Origin: Acidithiobacillus ferridurans
Lineage (GTDB): Bacteria; Pseudomonadota; Gammaproteobacteria; Acidithiobacillales; Acidithiobacillaceae
Direction of reading: 5' to 3'
Assembly: GCF_003966655.1 (NCBI RefSeq)
Contig: NZ_AP018795.1
Location: forward strand, 1,082,001 to 1,146,000
Length of the DNA stretch: 64,000 nucleotides
The notes beneath the pieces were generated by a model, which was not told the origin of the DNA, did no database searches, and saw only the letters and a list, made by a program, of their open reading frames with translations. The first letter of the stretch is position 1; each line of letters starts with the position of its first letter. Below are positions 32,404 through 40,411 of the stretch, one piece after another. The position numbers were made by a program, and so were the translations under genes.

Positions 32404-33096
32404 ATGCCTGTCATGGAAGGAGCGCTCAAGACCAGCCATCGGGCCATCCGCAGTTTCGTGCTGCGCCAGGGCCGCATCACCGCTGCCCAGACCCGGGCAG
32501 TTGCGGAATATTTGCCGGCCCGACAGATAGATGCCCATGCCGAGTGGCGGGATCCCTGGGATAACCAAAGACCGCTCTTGCTGGAAATAGGCTTTGGCAA
32601 CGGTGAGCACCTGGCCGCCATTGCCGCGCAACGGCCGACCTGGGGCTGCATCGGCATCGAGGTGCATACACCCGGCGTGGGGTCCCTGCTGCTGCAACTG
32701 GTGGAGGCCGGAACCGATAACGTCCGGATCGTCCACGACGATGCCGTCACATGGCTGAAGGCGCTGCCGGACGCTCTTCTGCGCTGCATCATCATTCAGT
32801 TTCCTGATCCATGGCCTAAAAAACGGCAACAAAAACGGCGCCTTATCCAGCCGGATTTTGCTGCAGTGTTGTGTCGCCTGCTGCAGCCCGGAGGCGAACT
32901 GCAACTGGCCACGGACTGGGCGGACTATGCTGGGCAGATGCTCACCGTGCTCAACGCCACCCCAGGCCTGCAAAATGCGTCTCCCGACAATGGCTATGTC
33001 TTCCGCCCCGACAACCGCATTCTGACCCGATTTGAGCGGCGCGGGCAGCGACTGGGGCATACAGTTTATGACCTCTGCTATCGGCGCATCCCGTGA
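32404..33096 (+). CDS. trmB: tRNA (guanine-N7-)-methyltransferase
   Basis: Methylates G46 of tRNAs. The 230 residues contain [13 protein letters not shown], the SAM motif [22 protein letters not shown] and the family signature [23 protein letters not shown] at 32404 or 32413 could be the start. The stop overlaps the GTG start of the FNR-like regulator. Confidence 0.96.
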   Translation: MPVMEGALKTSHRAIRSFVLRQGRITAAQTRAVAEYLPARQIDAHAEWRDPWDNQRPLLLEIGFGNGEHLAAIAAQRPTWGCIGIEVHTPGVGSLLLQLVEAGTDNVRIVHDDAVTWLKALPDALLRCIIIQFPDPWPKKRQQKRRLIQPDFAAVLCRLLQPGGELQLATDWADYAGQMLTVLNATPGLQNASPDNGYVFRPDNRILTRFERRGQRLGHTVYDLCYRRIP

Positions 33097-33794
33097 CTGC
33101 CAAGCGCTCCGACTGTGTGCATTGCCTCATGCGCGGACGAAGCATTTTTGCCGGGTTGAGCAGGGACGAAGTCTGCGAACTCGGTATGGACGTCCAGGAT
33201 ATCCACGTCCCGACGGGAACGTCGATCTATCACGAGGGCGGCCCTGCGCAATATGCCTATACGCTTCGTCAGGGCGGCATCAAGCTGGTCAAGAGTCTGC
33301 CCAATGGTCACGCGCAAATCGTTCGCCTGCTCAACCACGGCGACCTCCTGGGTTTTGAAGGATTGCGTAGCGAGCGGCATCGTCATAGTGCCATTACCTT
33401 GACCGGCACCGATCTCTGCCGCCTGGAACTGAGGGCACTGGATGCGCTTTCCCAGCGTCTCCCAGCGGTGCGTGAAGCCATTTTCGCGCGCTGGCAGCAG
33501 GCACTGCAGGAAGCTGAAGACCGCATTGTCGAACTGGGTGCCAAAAAGGCCGATGCTCGGCTGGCCACATTCCTCTGCCAATGGGTCAGCGCCTACCCGC
33601 AACAGCGTGCGGCGCCTTTCCCCCTCACCCGTCAGGACCTGGGGGAGTTTCTCGGCCTTTCCACCGAGCACGTCAGCCGCATCATGGCGGACCTGAAACG
33701 CCATGGGCTGCTCCACGAACACAAGGGGCAAATCGAAATTCCTGATCCCCAAAACCTACTCCTGTACGCGAGCAGCGACGGCACCCGCGCCTGA
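33093..33794 (+). CDS. Crp/Fnr-family transcription regulator (FNR-type DNA reading head)
   Basis: The 233 residues have a cyclic-nucleotide-binding-like beta-roll (about 20-140), a dimer helix (about 125-150) and a winged helix with LTRQDLGEFLGLSTEHVSRI. E192, S195 and R196 match the FNR recognition pattern ExxSR, predicting TTGA(C/T)-N4-(G/A)TCAA sites; such a site lies 33 bases downstream. The N-terminus has only C8 and C11 (DCVHC), plus C28 and C109, not the regular four-cysteine FNR cluster spacing, so the sensed signal is open. Starts with GTG overlapping trmB. Confidence 0.9.
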   Translation: MTAKRSDCVHCLMRGRSIFAGLSRDEVCELGMDVQDIHVPTGTSIYHEGGPAQYAYTLRQGGIKLVKSLPNGHAQIVRLLNHGDLLGFEGLRSERHRHSAITLTGTDLCRLELRALDALSQRLPAVREAIFARWQQALQEAEDRIVELGAKKADARLATFLCQWVSAYPQQRAAPFPLTRQDLGEFLGLSTEHVSRIMADLKRHGLLHEHKGQIEIPDPQNLLLYASSDGTRA

Positions 33795-33827
33795 GCCTCC
33801 CCTGTTAGTTAACCAAATCTGTCAATT

Positions 33828-33841
33828 TTGACAATTGTCAA
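33828..33841 (+). promoter_or_regulatory. FNR-type palindromic operator upstream of persulfide dioxygenase gene
   Basis: TTGACAATTGTCAA is a perfect 14-bp palindrome; a further half-site TGTCAA lies at 33820-33825. A -10-like TATGGT sits at 33864-33869, so a start site near 33876 would place the palindrome centre at about -41.5, the class II FNR activation position. The regulator gene is immediately upstream. Confidence 0.7.
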
Positions 33842-33934
33842 TGCAGACACTCTTTCTACGCCTTATGGTGAGAGTATGGGCGTCTCAGAACACAGGATGA
33901 TGCTCCGACACCATTGCCGACAAGGGGTGATAGC

Positions 33935-34624
33935 ATGTTTTTCAGACAGCTTCTTGAAACCGAAACCAGCACCTATACCTACATCCTGGGGGACCCGACC
34001 TGGCACGAGGCCGTGGTTATCGACCCGGTTCTGGAAACCATCGATGAGATACTGCGCATACTTGATCGGGAATCCATGCGACTAGCATACGTGCTCGATA
34101 CCCATGTCCACGCCGACCACGTTACCGGCGCCAGCGCACTGCGTGCGCACACCGGTGCGCAGGTCGTGATCAGCCGCCGAGCTGCCGCGCCCTGTGCAGA
34201 CGTACCGGTGGATGATAACGATTTTATCGTGCTGGGTGATGACGTCATACGGGTCATTAGCACGCCCGGCCACACTCCGGGATGCGCTAGTTACCGTTGG
34301 CGCGACCGGGTCTTCACGGGCGACGCACTATTGATCGGGGGCTGTGGCCGCACGGATTTTCAGGGTGGCGATGCTGGGGCGCTCTATGACAGCATCACCG
34401 GGAAGATCTTCACACTGCGCGACGAGACCCTGGTCTATCCTGGCCACGACTATGCCGGTCGCCACGTCAGTTGCGTCGGCGAGGAAAAGCGTATGAACCG
34501 TCGCCTGGCGGGTAAAAGCCGGGAGGAGTTCATCGCCATCATGGCGGAACTCCACTTGTCAAAACCGAAGAAAATTCATGTTGCCGTGCCCGCCAACCAG
34601 CGCTGTGGAGCGCTCAATATATGA
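33935..34624 (+). CDS. Persulfide dioxygenase-like metallo-beta-lactamase fold protein (ETHE1 family)
   Basis: The 229 residues show LDTHVHADHVTGA (HxHxDH iron site), STPGHTPGCASY, FTGDALLIGGCGRTDFQGG and YPGHDYAG, all characteristic of ETHE1/sulfur dioxygenases, which oxidise glutathione persulfide to sulfite. ATG at 33935 follows an AAGGGG site. It leads a cluster with an unknown protein and an SQR-like flavoprotein, so sulfide or elemental sulfur oxidation or detoxification is the likely setting. Confidence 0.92.
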   Translation: MFFRQLLETETSTYTYILGDPTWHEAVVIDPVLETIDEILRILDRESMRLAYVLDTHVHADHVTGASALRAHTGAQVVISRRAAAPCADVPVDDNDFIVLGDDVIRVISTPGHTPGCASYRWRDRVFTGDALLIGGCGRTDFQGGDAGALYDSITGKIFTLRDETLVYPGHDYAGRHVSCVGEEKRMNRRLAGKSREEFIAIMAELHLSKPKKIHVAVPANQRCGALNI

Positions 34625-34637
34625 GGAGTACTTAAAG

Positions 34638-35255
34638 ATGAGCAAAAAAAATACCGTGCACGGGGTGCTGGCAGGCATGAGACGTGGTGGCGGCGGCGGA
34701 GGTCGCGGACGCGGGCAGGGCGGCATTCGTTTCGGGAATGAGCCGGGCATGCGGCCTGCCGGCATGAGCCTGGCCGACGAGGAAGCTATGGAACAGCGGA
34801 TGCTGGTGAGCACCGGGAACACGGACAAAAGGGCACGCCATCAGCACGATCAGGAGGTCTTCCATACCCTGCTTCGCCATCACGACCAGATTCAGCGTGA
34901 ATTGACCCGGCTTCCCGATGGCATACGTTCGCTGACGACTTCCGCCAACCCGGAGATCGTCAGCCTGCTGCACGACCATGTTCCGGCCATGCACCACCGG
35001 TTGGAAGAAAACTTTGGATTGCGCTTCTGGGATCCAGCATTTCCGGAAATTTTCGCGCAGCGCGAAAAAGTACAAATGGAAGTAACCCTGGTACCCAATG
35101 GAGTTCTTGTGGAAGAGACCAGCGAGGATCCCAACGTGGTGACCCTCATTCAAGCCCACGGCATCGTCGTCAGCCTCTTCGTGCAACGCGGCTTTGCCCA
35201 GGCCCAGGAGGTCAGCCCCTTGCCAGACAACTATCAGCGTGTACTGGGTGGCTGA
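34638..35255 (+). CDS. Conserved protein of unknown function with Gly/Arg-rich N-terminus
   Basis: The 205 residues have a disordered head with an RGG-like stretch (MRRGGGGGGRGRGQGG, about 14-29), then a compact domain (about 65-195) rich in histidines: H68, H70, H76, H81, H82, H112, H114, H119, H120 and H174. Recurrent patterns are FHTLLRHHDQI, LHDHVPAMHHRL, RFWDPAFPEIF and VVTLIQAHGIVVSLFVQRG. I recall similar uncharacterised bacterial proteins but no named function. A GAGGAG site lies 9 bases upstream. Position between dioxygenase and SQR suggests a sulfur role; the histidines could bind metal or haem (inference). Confidence 0.8.
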   Translation: MSKKNTVHGVLAGMRRGGGGGGRGRGQGGIRFGNEPGMRPAGMSLADEEAMEQRMLVSTGNTDKRARHQHDQEVFHTLLRHHDQIQRELTRLPDGIRSLTTSANPEIVSLLHDHVPAMHHRLEENFGLRFWDPAFPEIFAQREKVQMEVTLVPNGVLVEETSEDPNVVTLIQAHGIVVSLFVQRGFAQAQEVSPLPDNYQRVLGG

Positions 35256-35379
35256 GCAGTCTGCCGGAGGGGCAACGGCGTCCGGCCTGCCGGGCGCCCT
35301 GCCAGGCGGATGCAGTATACTGTGTGAACGGGGCCGATTGCGGCTTCCTTCCACGTTTTCTGCTACTGAGGAATAGCAT

Positions 35380-36507
35380 ATGACCCAAGTGACCATTATC
35401 GGCGCAGGCTTTGGTGGCCTGACGGCCGTCCGCCACCTGCGCCGCCGGATGCCCGACGCGGAAATCACCGTCATCGCACCCAGGGCGGAGTTCGTTTACT
35501 ACCCCAGCCTGATCTGGATTCCCACCGGGCTGCGGCAAGGCGAGAATCTGCGGATTCCCTTGGACCGTTTCTTTCAGCGCCAACGGGTGGAGTTTCATCA
35601 GGGTCGCGTCACTGGCCTGCGCGACGGTGGCCGTACCGTCATCACCGACCACGGTGAAGTGCGGAACGACGCGCTCATCATTGCCAGCGGCGGTCGCGGT
35701 ATCCGTAAGCTACCGGGCATCGAGCACAGTTTCGCTATCTGCGACGGCATCGATGCCGCCGAAAACATCCGAGACCGCTTGGCGCTGATGGACAAAGGTA
35801 CCATTGCCTTCGGTTTCGCCGGCAACCCCCTGGAGCCAACCGCCGTACGCGGTGGTCCGGTCTTTGAACTGCTCTTTGGAATCGACACTTACCTTCGTCA
35901 GATCGATAAGCGCGGACAAATCGAATTGGTATTTTTCAATCCGATGACCGAACCGGGTAACCGGCTGGGTCCGAAGGCGGTGGAAGGACTGCTCGCGGAA
36001 ATGCAGCGGCGCGATATTCGCACCCATCTTGGTCATAAAATCAGTGGGTTCTCGGTAAACAAAGTGATGACCGAAGGCGGCGACATTGCCGCGGACCTGA
36101 TCCTGTTCATGCCCGGCATGACCGGCCCGGACTGGGCAGCCAACAGCGGTTTGCCCCTCTCTGCCGGTGGCTTTTTTCAGTCCGACCTGCACTGCACGGT
36201 TCCCGACCATCCGGGCGTCTTTGTCATTGGTGACGGGGGGTCCTACGCGGGCAGCCCGGACTGGCTACCCAAGCAGGGCCACATGGCGGACCTGCAGGCC
36301 GGGACCGCCGTGCATAACCTGCTCCTGCATCTGCAAGGGAAGGCGGCAGACAACACCTTCCGCAGCGAGTTGATCTGCATTGTCGACACCCTGGACAGCG
36401 GCATCATGGTCTATCGCAGCCCCAATCATGCCAGCATCCTGCCAAATTCGCTCTGGCATGCGGCCAAGGTCGCCTTTGAGTGGCGTTATCTGCTGCATTA
36501 CCGCTGA
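35380..36507 (+). CDS. Sulfide:quinone oxidoreductase-like FAD flavoprotein
   Basis: The 375 residues have the N-terminal FAD loop GAGFGGLTAVRHL (8-20), FVYYPSLIWIPTG, and the C-terminal FAD segment VFVIGDGGSY...LPKQGHMADLQAG. Cysteines are C121, C272 and C333. C121 and C333 (LICIVDTLDSG) fit two of the three catalytic SQR cysteines, but the middle one is replaced in the NPLEPTAVRGGPVFELLF segment. This makes it an SQR relative (type uncertain), or a flavocytochrome-c-like oxidoreductase. Downstream of the persulfide dioxygenase. Confidence 0.87.
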   Translation: MTQVTIIGAGFGGLTAVRHLRRRMPDAEITVIAPRAEFVYYPSLIWIPTGLRQGENLRIPLDRFFQRQRVEFHQGRVTGLRDGGRTVITDHGEVRNDALIIASGGRGIRKLPGIEHSFAICDGIDAAENIRDRLALMDKGTIAFGFAGNPLEPTAVRGGPVFELLFGIDTYLRQIDKRGQIELVFFNPMTEPGNRLGPKAVEGLLAEMQRRDIRTHLGHKISGFSVNKVMTEGGDIAADLILFMPGMTGPDWAANSGLPLSAGGFFQSDLHCTVPDHPGVFVIGDGGSYAGSPDWLPKQGHMADLQAGTAVHNLLLHLQGKAADNTFRSELICIVDTLDSGIMVYRSPNHASILPNSLWHAAKVAFEWRYLLHYR

Positions 36508-36545
36508 GCCAGCGCAATGCGGCCCCGACAACGCGCGGCGGGGCT

Positions 36546-37717
36546 TCAGCGCTCCTGTCCGGGCGCACTATAATGCCGCCCTTTCCACGCTCCGCCCCGG
36601 CCGCCGTAATGACGGCGGGCGGAATCCAGCGTCATGAGTGTATAGAACAGTGCCGCAATGGGCAGACTGAACGCCCGGAGGGGGTTCAGCGCGTAAAGCC
36701 GCAAAGTGGGCACATAGGCCGTCAGCATCAGCAGACAGGCGAGCAGCGTGGGCATCGCCAGCCAGACATTTTCGGTCCAAAGTCCATACAGCAGCCCTCC
36801 TACCGGCCCGGCATAGAGAAAAGTCATCACCAACGTTGCTCCGAGCAGCCGCCAGGGGCTGAACCGCAGTTGCACGTAGGCGGAGCGAGCTACCATCCGC
36901 CATATTTCGCCAAGTTGGCGGTAATCCCGCAGACTATGGCTCTCCGTCCCCAAACCCAGCCAGATCGCGCCATGGGGCTTCAGCAATGCTGCCAGCGTGC
37001 AGTCATCGATGCGTGCGGCACGCATGGCGGCGAACCCGCCGACCTTTTCGAGTGCCTCCCGACGCAGCAGCATACACCCCCCGCCGCACCGGCCAGAGTA
37101 CGGTGTGGGTCGTTGACCCAGGGAAAGGGATACAGCATCTGGAAGAAGAAGATGAAGGGCGGAATCAGAAGACGCTCCCAAAAACCGCGGCAGGAGAGCA
37201 TCACCATCAGCGAGACCAGTGACAAATCCCGATCCTCTATCCGGGTGACGAGGCGCCGCAAGACATCCGGCCCATGCACGATATCTCCGTCGGTGAACCA
37301 GAGAAGCGGCACCGGGCCGGCCGCGGTCACCCCCTGGTCCATGGCCCAGACCTTACCCGCCCAGTTTTCCGGCAGCGGCGCGCCAGTCAGCACCTCCAGA
37401 CGGGAGGAGGCATCCATCTGCCGCGCCGCCTCCCGTGCGCACTTTGCGGTGCCGTCCGTACTCTGGTCATCCACCACGATGACCCGCAAGACGCCGGGGT
37501 AATCCTGTCTCAGCAGGGCCGTTACGCAAGCACCAATACCCTCTGCTTCATTACGCGCAGGCACTACGGCGGTGACTTCTGGCCAGCTTCGCCGTGGGTT
37601 GCTTTCGCGGGGTGGAAGACGCTGATCTGCCCGCCAGAAAGCGCCCCGCCCGAGGAACAGCACCAGCCAGGCCACCAGAACGGCCCATGCGGCCGGTAAC
37701 AGCCACACGTCGCTCAA
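36546..37717 (-). CDS. hpnB: Hopanoid-associated glycosyltransferase HpnB, interrupted by a 1-base frameshift
   Basis: Family 2 glycosyltransferase with N-terminal membrane anchor (WLLPAAWAVLVAWLVLFLGRG), the nucleotide-sugar domain (VTAVVPARNEAEGIG, VVDDQSTDGT, FTDGDIVHGPD) and C-terminal membrane spans. The frame breaks at a run of six C (plus strand 37077-37082). One extra base joins AGAAGG to CMLLRREALEKVGGF and gives about 390 residues, the family length. TTG at 37717 overlaps the pilU stop as TTGA; a GTG three codons later is also possible. Probably a sequencing error rather than a pseudogene. Confidence 0.85.
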
Positions 37718-38856
37718 GACTGAATACGCCACTGCCCTTCCGCAGAGGTGGCGGCCCCAGGATCGGCCATGCCCGAACGCATACACGCCTGTTTGATGGC
37801 GAGGCGCAGATCGTTCTGCGAATCGGCCGCGCGCAGGGCATCGTCATATTCCACCAGTCCATCCATAAACAACTGCAACAGGCTCTGATCAAACGTCTGC
37901 ATACCGACGTCGTTCGTTCGCGACATGGCGTCCTTCAGCAGACTCACTTCACCCTTGTAGATCAGATCGGCAATGGCCGGGGTATTGATCAGCACCTCCA
38001 TGGCAGCGATTCGTCCGCTCTGCCCCTTGACCGGCAACAGGCGCTGTGAGACCACGGCACGCAAATTGAGTGAAAGATCCATGAGCAACTGTTTTTTACG
38101 ATCTTCCGGGAAAAAATTGATGATCCGTTCAATGGCCTGATTGGCATTGTTCGCGTGGAGGGTGGACATACACAGGTGCCCGGTTTCGGCATAAGCGATG
38201 GCATGATCCATGGTGTCCCGGCTGCGCACTTCGCCGATCAGGATGACATCCGGCGCTTCCCGCAACGCATTCTCCAGCGCCCGCTCATAATTCAGGGTAT
38301 CGATGCCCACTTCGCGCTGATTGACGATGGACTTCGCATTCCGGTGCAGAAATTCGATTGGATCCTCAATGGTGAGGATATGACCCGCCGCATTCTGGTT
38401 GCGATACTGGACCATCGACGCCAGGGAGGTGCTTTTCCCGGAACCGGTAGAACCGACGAAGAGCACCAGCCCCCGCGACGTCATGGCCAGATCTTTCAGT
38501 ATCGGCGGCAGCCTGAGCTGCTCCAGGCTGGGAATCTGGGTCTTGATGGCGCGCAGGACAAAGCTCAGTTCACCACGCTGGAAAAACCCGTTGACCCGGA
38601 AACGCCCCACCTCGGGCACGGAAATGGCCATGTTGATTTCTTTCTCGTGCTGGAACTCCTGTAAGCGCTCCATCCCCAGAATTTCCTTGGCCAGATTCAG
38701 CACCTGACCCGGTTTCAGCATTTCTGTCCCCAGCGGAACCGTCCGCCCGTCGACTTTCATGACCGGTGGCGAGCCCACGGTGAGGTACAGGTCCGAGCCG
38801 TTTTTTTCCACCATCAGGACCAGCAAGTCATCCAGTACAGACTGAAGTTTAGACAT
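37714..38856 (-). CDS. pilU: Type IV pilus retraction ATPase PilU
   Basis: Hexameric AAA-type ATPase supporting pilus retraction. The 380 residues contain Walker A FVGSTGSGKSTSL, the Asp box TIEDPIEFLH, Walker B DVILIGEVRS and the His box TGHLCMSTLHANN. The PilU-like features are the NFFPEDRKKQLLMDLSLN segment and the extended C-terminus with LRLAIKQ. GAGGAGG precedes the ATG. An insertion sequence lies between it and pilT. Confidence 0.93.
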   Translation of the reverse strand: MSKLQSVLDDLLVLMVEKNGSDLYLTVGSPPVMKVDGRTVPLGTEMLKPGQVLNLAKEILGMERLQEFQHEKEINMAISVPEVGRFRVNGFFQRGELSFVLRAIKTQIPSLEQLRLPPILKDLAMTSRGLVLFVGSTGSGKSTSLASMVQYRNQNAAGHILTIEDPIEFLHRNAKSIVNQREVGIDTLNYERALENALREAPDVILIGEVRSRDTMDHAIAYAETGHLCMSTLHANNANQAIERIINFFPEDRKKQLLMDLSLNLRAVVSQRLLPVKGQSGRIAAMEVLINTPAIADLIYKGEVSLLKDAMSRTNDVGMQTFDQSLLQLFMDGLVEYDDALRAADSQNDLRLAIKQACMRSGMADPGAATSAEGQWRIQS

Positions 38857-38919
38857 GCAGCCTCCTCGCCAGCTTCTATGTGTGGCGATATGGCGTAGTA
38901 AATGTGGAGCAGGATTGAG

Positions 38920-40242
38920 TCAGGCGACCTTTTTGCGGGGTGGGTCATCGGTATCGGCCCAAAAGGCGGGGGCGGGGCACTGGAATTTCCCGGACTTCGG
39001 GTCGTAGCCCTTCCAGAATGGAACCCGCAGAAATTGCAGATGAAGCCATTGGGCCATGAGTCCTGCGGTGACAGGAGTAGCGATACGCCAGGGCGCTACT
39101 GCAGTCATGGGGAAATCTTCGGATAGGGTTTCGGCGAGGAGTTGCACCATGGACCAAGCGATGCAGCGGATTTGCATCCAGCGTTCCAAGACGGTGCGTT
39201 TTTGCTGCCAGAGGTTATGGATGCCCCACCAGCGTTTGAGATTGTGGAAGATCGGTTCGATCTGCCAGCGGTTGCTGTAGAGGACGACGATTTCGCTGGC
39301 GGTGAGATCCGTCTCGGAAGCGAGATAGAGGCGGGTGGGAGACCACCGATGATGCTTTTCATCGTAGATCGCACTCCATACGGCACGGACCGGATGGCCG
39401 TTCAGGAATCGTGCATTGGCGATGATGGATTGAAGACGGACCTTCTGCCGTTTCCCATAGAGATCCAGAGAGACGATCTCGGTGGGCAGCGCAGCCATGT
39501 CTTCCACGGTGTACTTGTTTCCATATATCCGAGGACGCCCGCGTTGGGATGTCCTCGGCGGTGGGTCGCGGAGCAGTACAGTATCTTTGCGCACCTGGCC
39601 GATGAACTGGCCTGCCGGCTGCAGGCCGTGCTGACGCAACAGGGGCAAGAGCAGGCGCCGCCGCATGAACCAAGCATCGGTGAGCAACCGGACGGGTACG
39701 GGGATGTGGGGTATAAAGGCGCGCAGCAATGCTCCGGCGATTTTCAGCTTGTGGGTGTTGCCGGTACTGGGCACCAGGCGCAAGCGGATGGGAAAGGAAA
39801 TGGCTTTGCCGGAACGGGTACGCAGGGTCAACGCCAGACCCACCCAATTCTGGGCGAGGACATAACTGGGGCGGTTGTGCTTATGACTGTGGTCGAAGCG
39901 GATGGCCGCGCCTGGGGCCTTGGTAGAGTGCCGCAGGACCATCGTGTCGTCGACGACTAACTCGACGATCAGGGGCTTGGGCAAGGACTGCAGGAGCCAG
40001 CGTACCTGGGTTATGGCCAACGCCTGTGTACGCAAGGACGCACGCTCCAGGAGTTTGTAATAGGTGGTCCAGTGGCAGCGGAGGGAGATGCTGCTGAGGG
40101 CGCGGGTGACCCAGCCTTCGGGCGAGATCAGGCAACCGCAAAGCAGCTCCACAAAACTGCGCCGCGAGCGGGGCGGCACGACCGTCAGAAAGTAGGAAAT
40201 CCACTCCGAGAGGCGGAGGGCAACGAGACGATGAAAGGGCAT
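38920..40242 (-). CDS. IS4-like DDE transposase
   Basis: The 440 residues have the DDE layout: first aspartates in LVVDDTMVLRHS (about 97), a second in LLTDAWFMRR (about 188), and the YREK-like box YSNRWQIEPIFHNLKRWW (about 325-342) with the catalytic glutamate. The N-terminus is a helical DNA-binding region. It looks intact, so the element may be mobile. Minus strand, same direction as pilT and pilU. Confidence 0.92.
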   Translation of the reverse strand: MPFHRLVALRLSEWISYFLTVVPPRSRRSFVELLCGCLISPEGWVTRALSSISLRCHWTTYYKLLERASLRTQALAITQVRWLLQSLPKPLIVELVVDDTMVLRHSTKAPGAAIRFDHSHKHNRPSYVLAQNWVGLALTLRTRSGKAISFPIRLRLVPSTGNTHKLKIAGALLRAFIPHIPVPVRLLTDAWFMRRRLLLPLLRQHGLQPAGQFIGQVRKDTVLLRDPPPRTSQRGRPRIYGNKYTVEDMAALPTEIVSLDLYGKRQKVRLQSIIANARFLNGHPVRAVWSAIYDEKHHRWSPTRLYLASETDLTASEIVVLYSNRWQIEPIFHNLKRWWGIHNLWQQKRTVLERWMQIRCIAWSMVQLLAETLSEDFPMTAVAPWRIATPVTAGLMAQWLHLQFLRVPFWKGYDPKSGKFQCPAPAFWADTDDPPRKKVA

Positions 40243-40278
40243 GACAGTGATTCCGAGAAGCCTAAAACGCTTCTCATT

Positions 40279-40306
40279 GGCCGACCCTTTTTTACAAGGG
40301 TCGGCC
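40279..40306 (-). promoter_or_regulatory. Hairpin upstream of the transposase start
   Basis: A perfect 11-bp stem GGCCGACCCTT / AAGGGTCGGCC with a 6-base loop ends 37 bases before the transposase ATG. It is not followed by T residues on the minus strand. Such hairpins at insertion sequence ends can limit transposase expression from outside transcription; this role is inferred. Confidence 0.5.
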
Positions 40307-40350
40307 GCACGGCACTATCACTGTGTCAAGCACTTTCGTAGCAAAAATAG

Positions 40351-40371
40351 AAAAAACCCGGCGGAGCCGGG
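40351..40371 (-). terminator. Intrinsic terminator after pilT
   Basis: On the minus strand, CCCGGC-TCC-GCCGGG is followed directly by six T. It lies 41 bases past the pilT stop and belongs to the pilT unit rather than the insertion sequence. Confidence 0.85.
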
Positions 40372-40411
40372 CTGTATGTCTAAACTTCAGCAGTACAGAC
40401 ATAAATTATCC

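Larger units (their letters stand above)
38881..40345 (-). mobile_element. Insertion sequence (IS4-like) between pilT and pilU; ends not resolved
   Basis: The transposase gene with short non-coding flanks fills the gap between the pilU start and the pilT terminator. Boundaries are approximate: only weakly matching terminal repeats were seen (GCGATATGGC near 38885 and GTGATAGTGC, minus strand, near 40321), and no clear target duplication. Confidence 0.6.

Noticed and set aside
36521-36544. Terminator between the convergent SQR-like and hpnB genes (GCCCCG...CGGGGC)
   Set aside because: The stem is only 6 bp with a large loop and no T run, so it was not listed as a feature.
38881-40345. Terminal inverted repeats of the insertion sequence
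   Set aside because: Best pairing found matched only about half of 18 positions; not enough to fix the ends.
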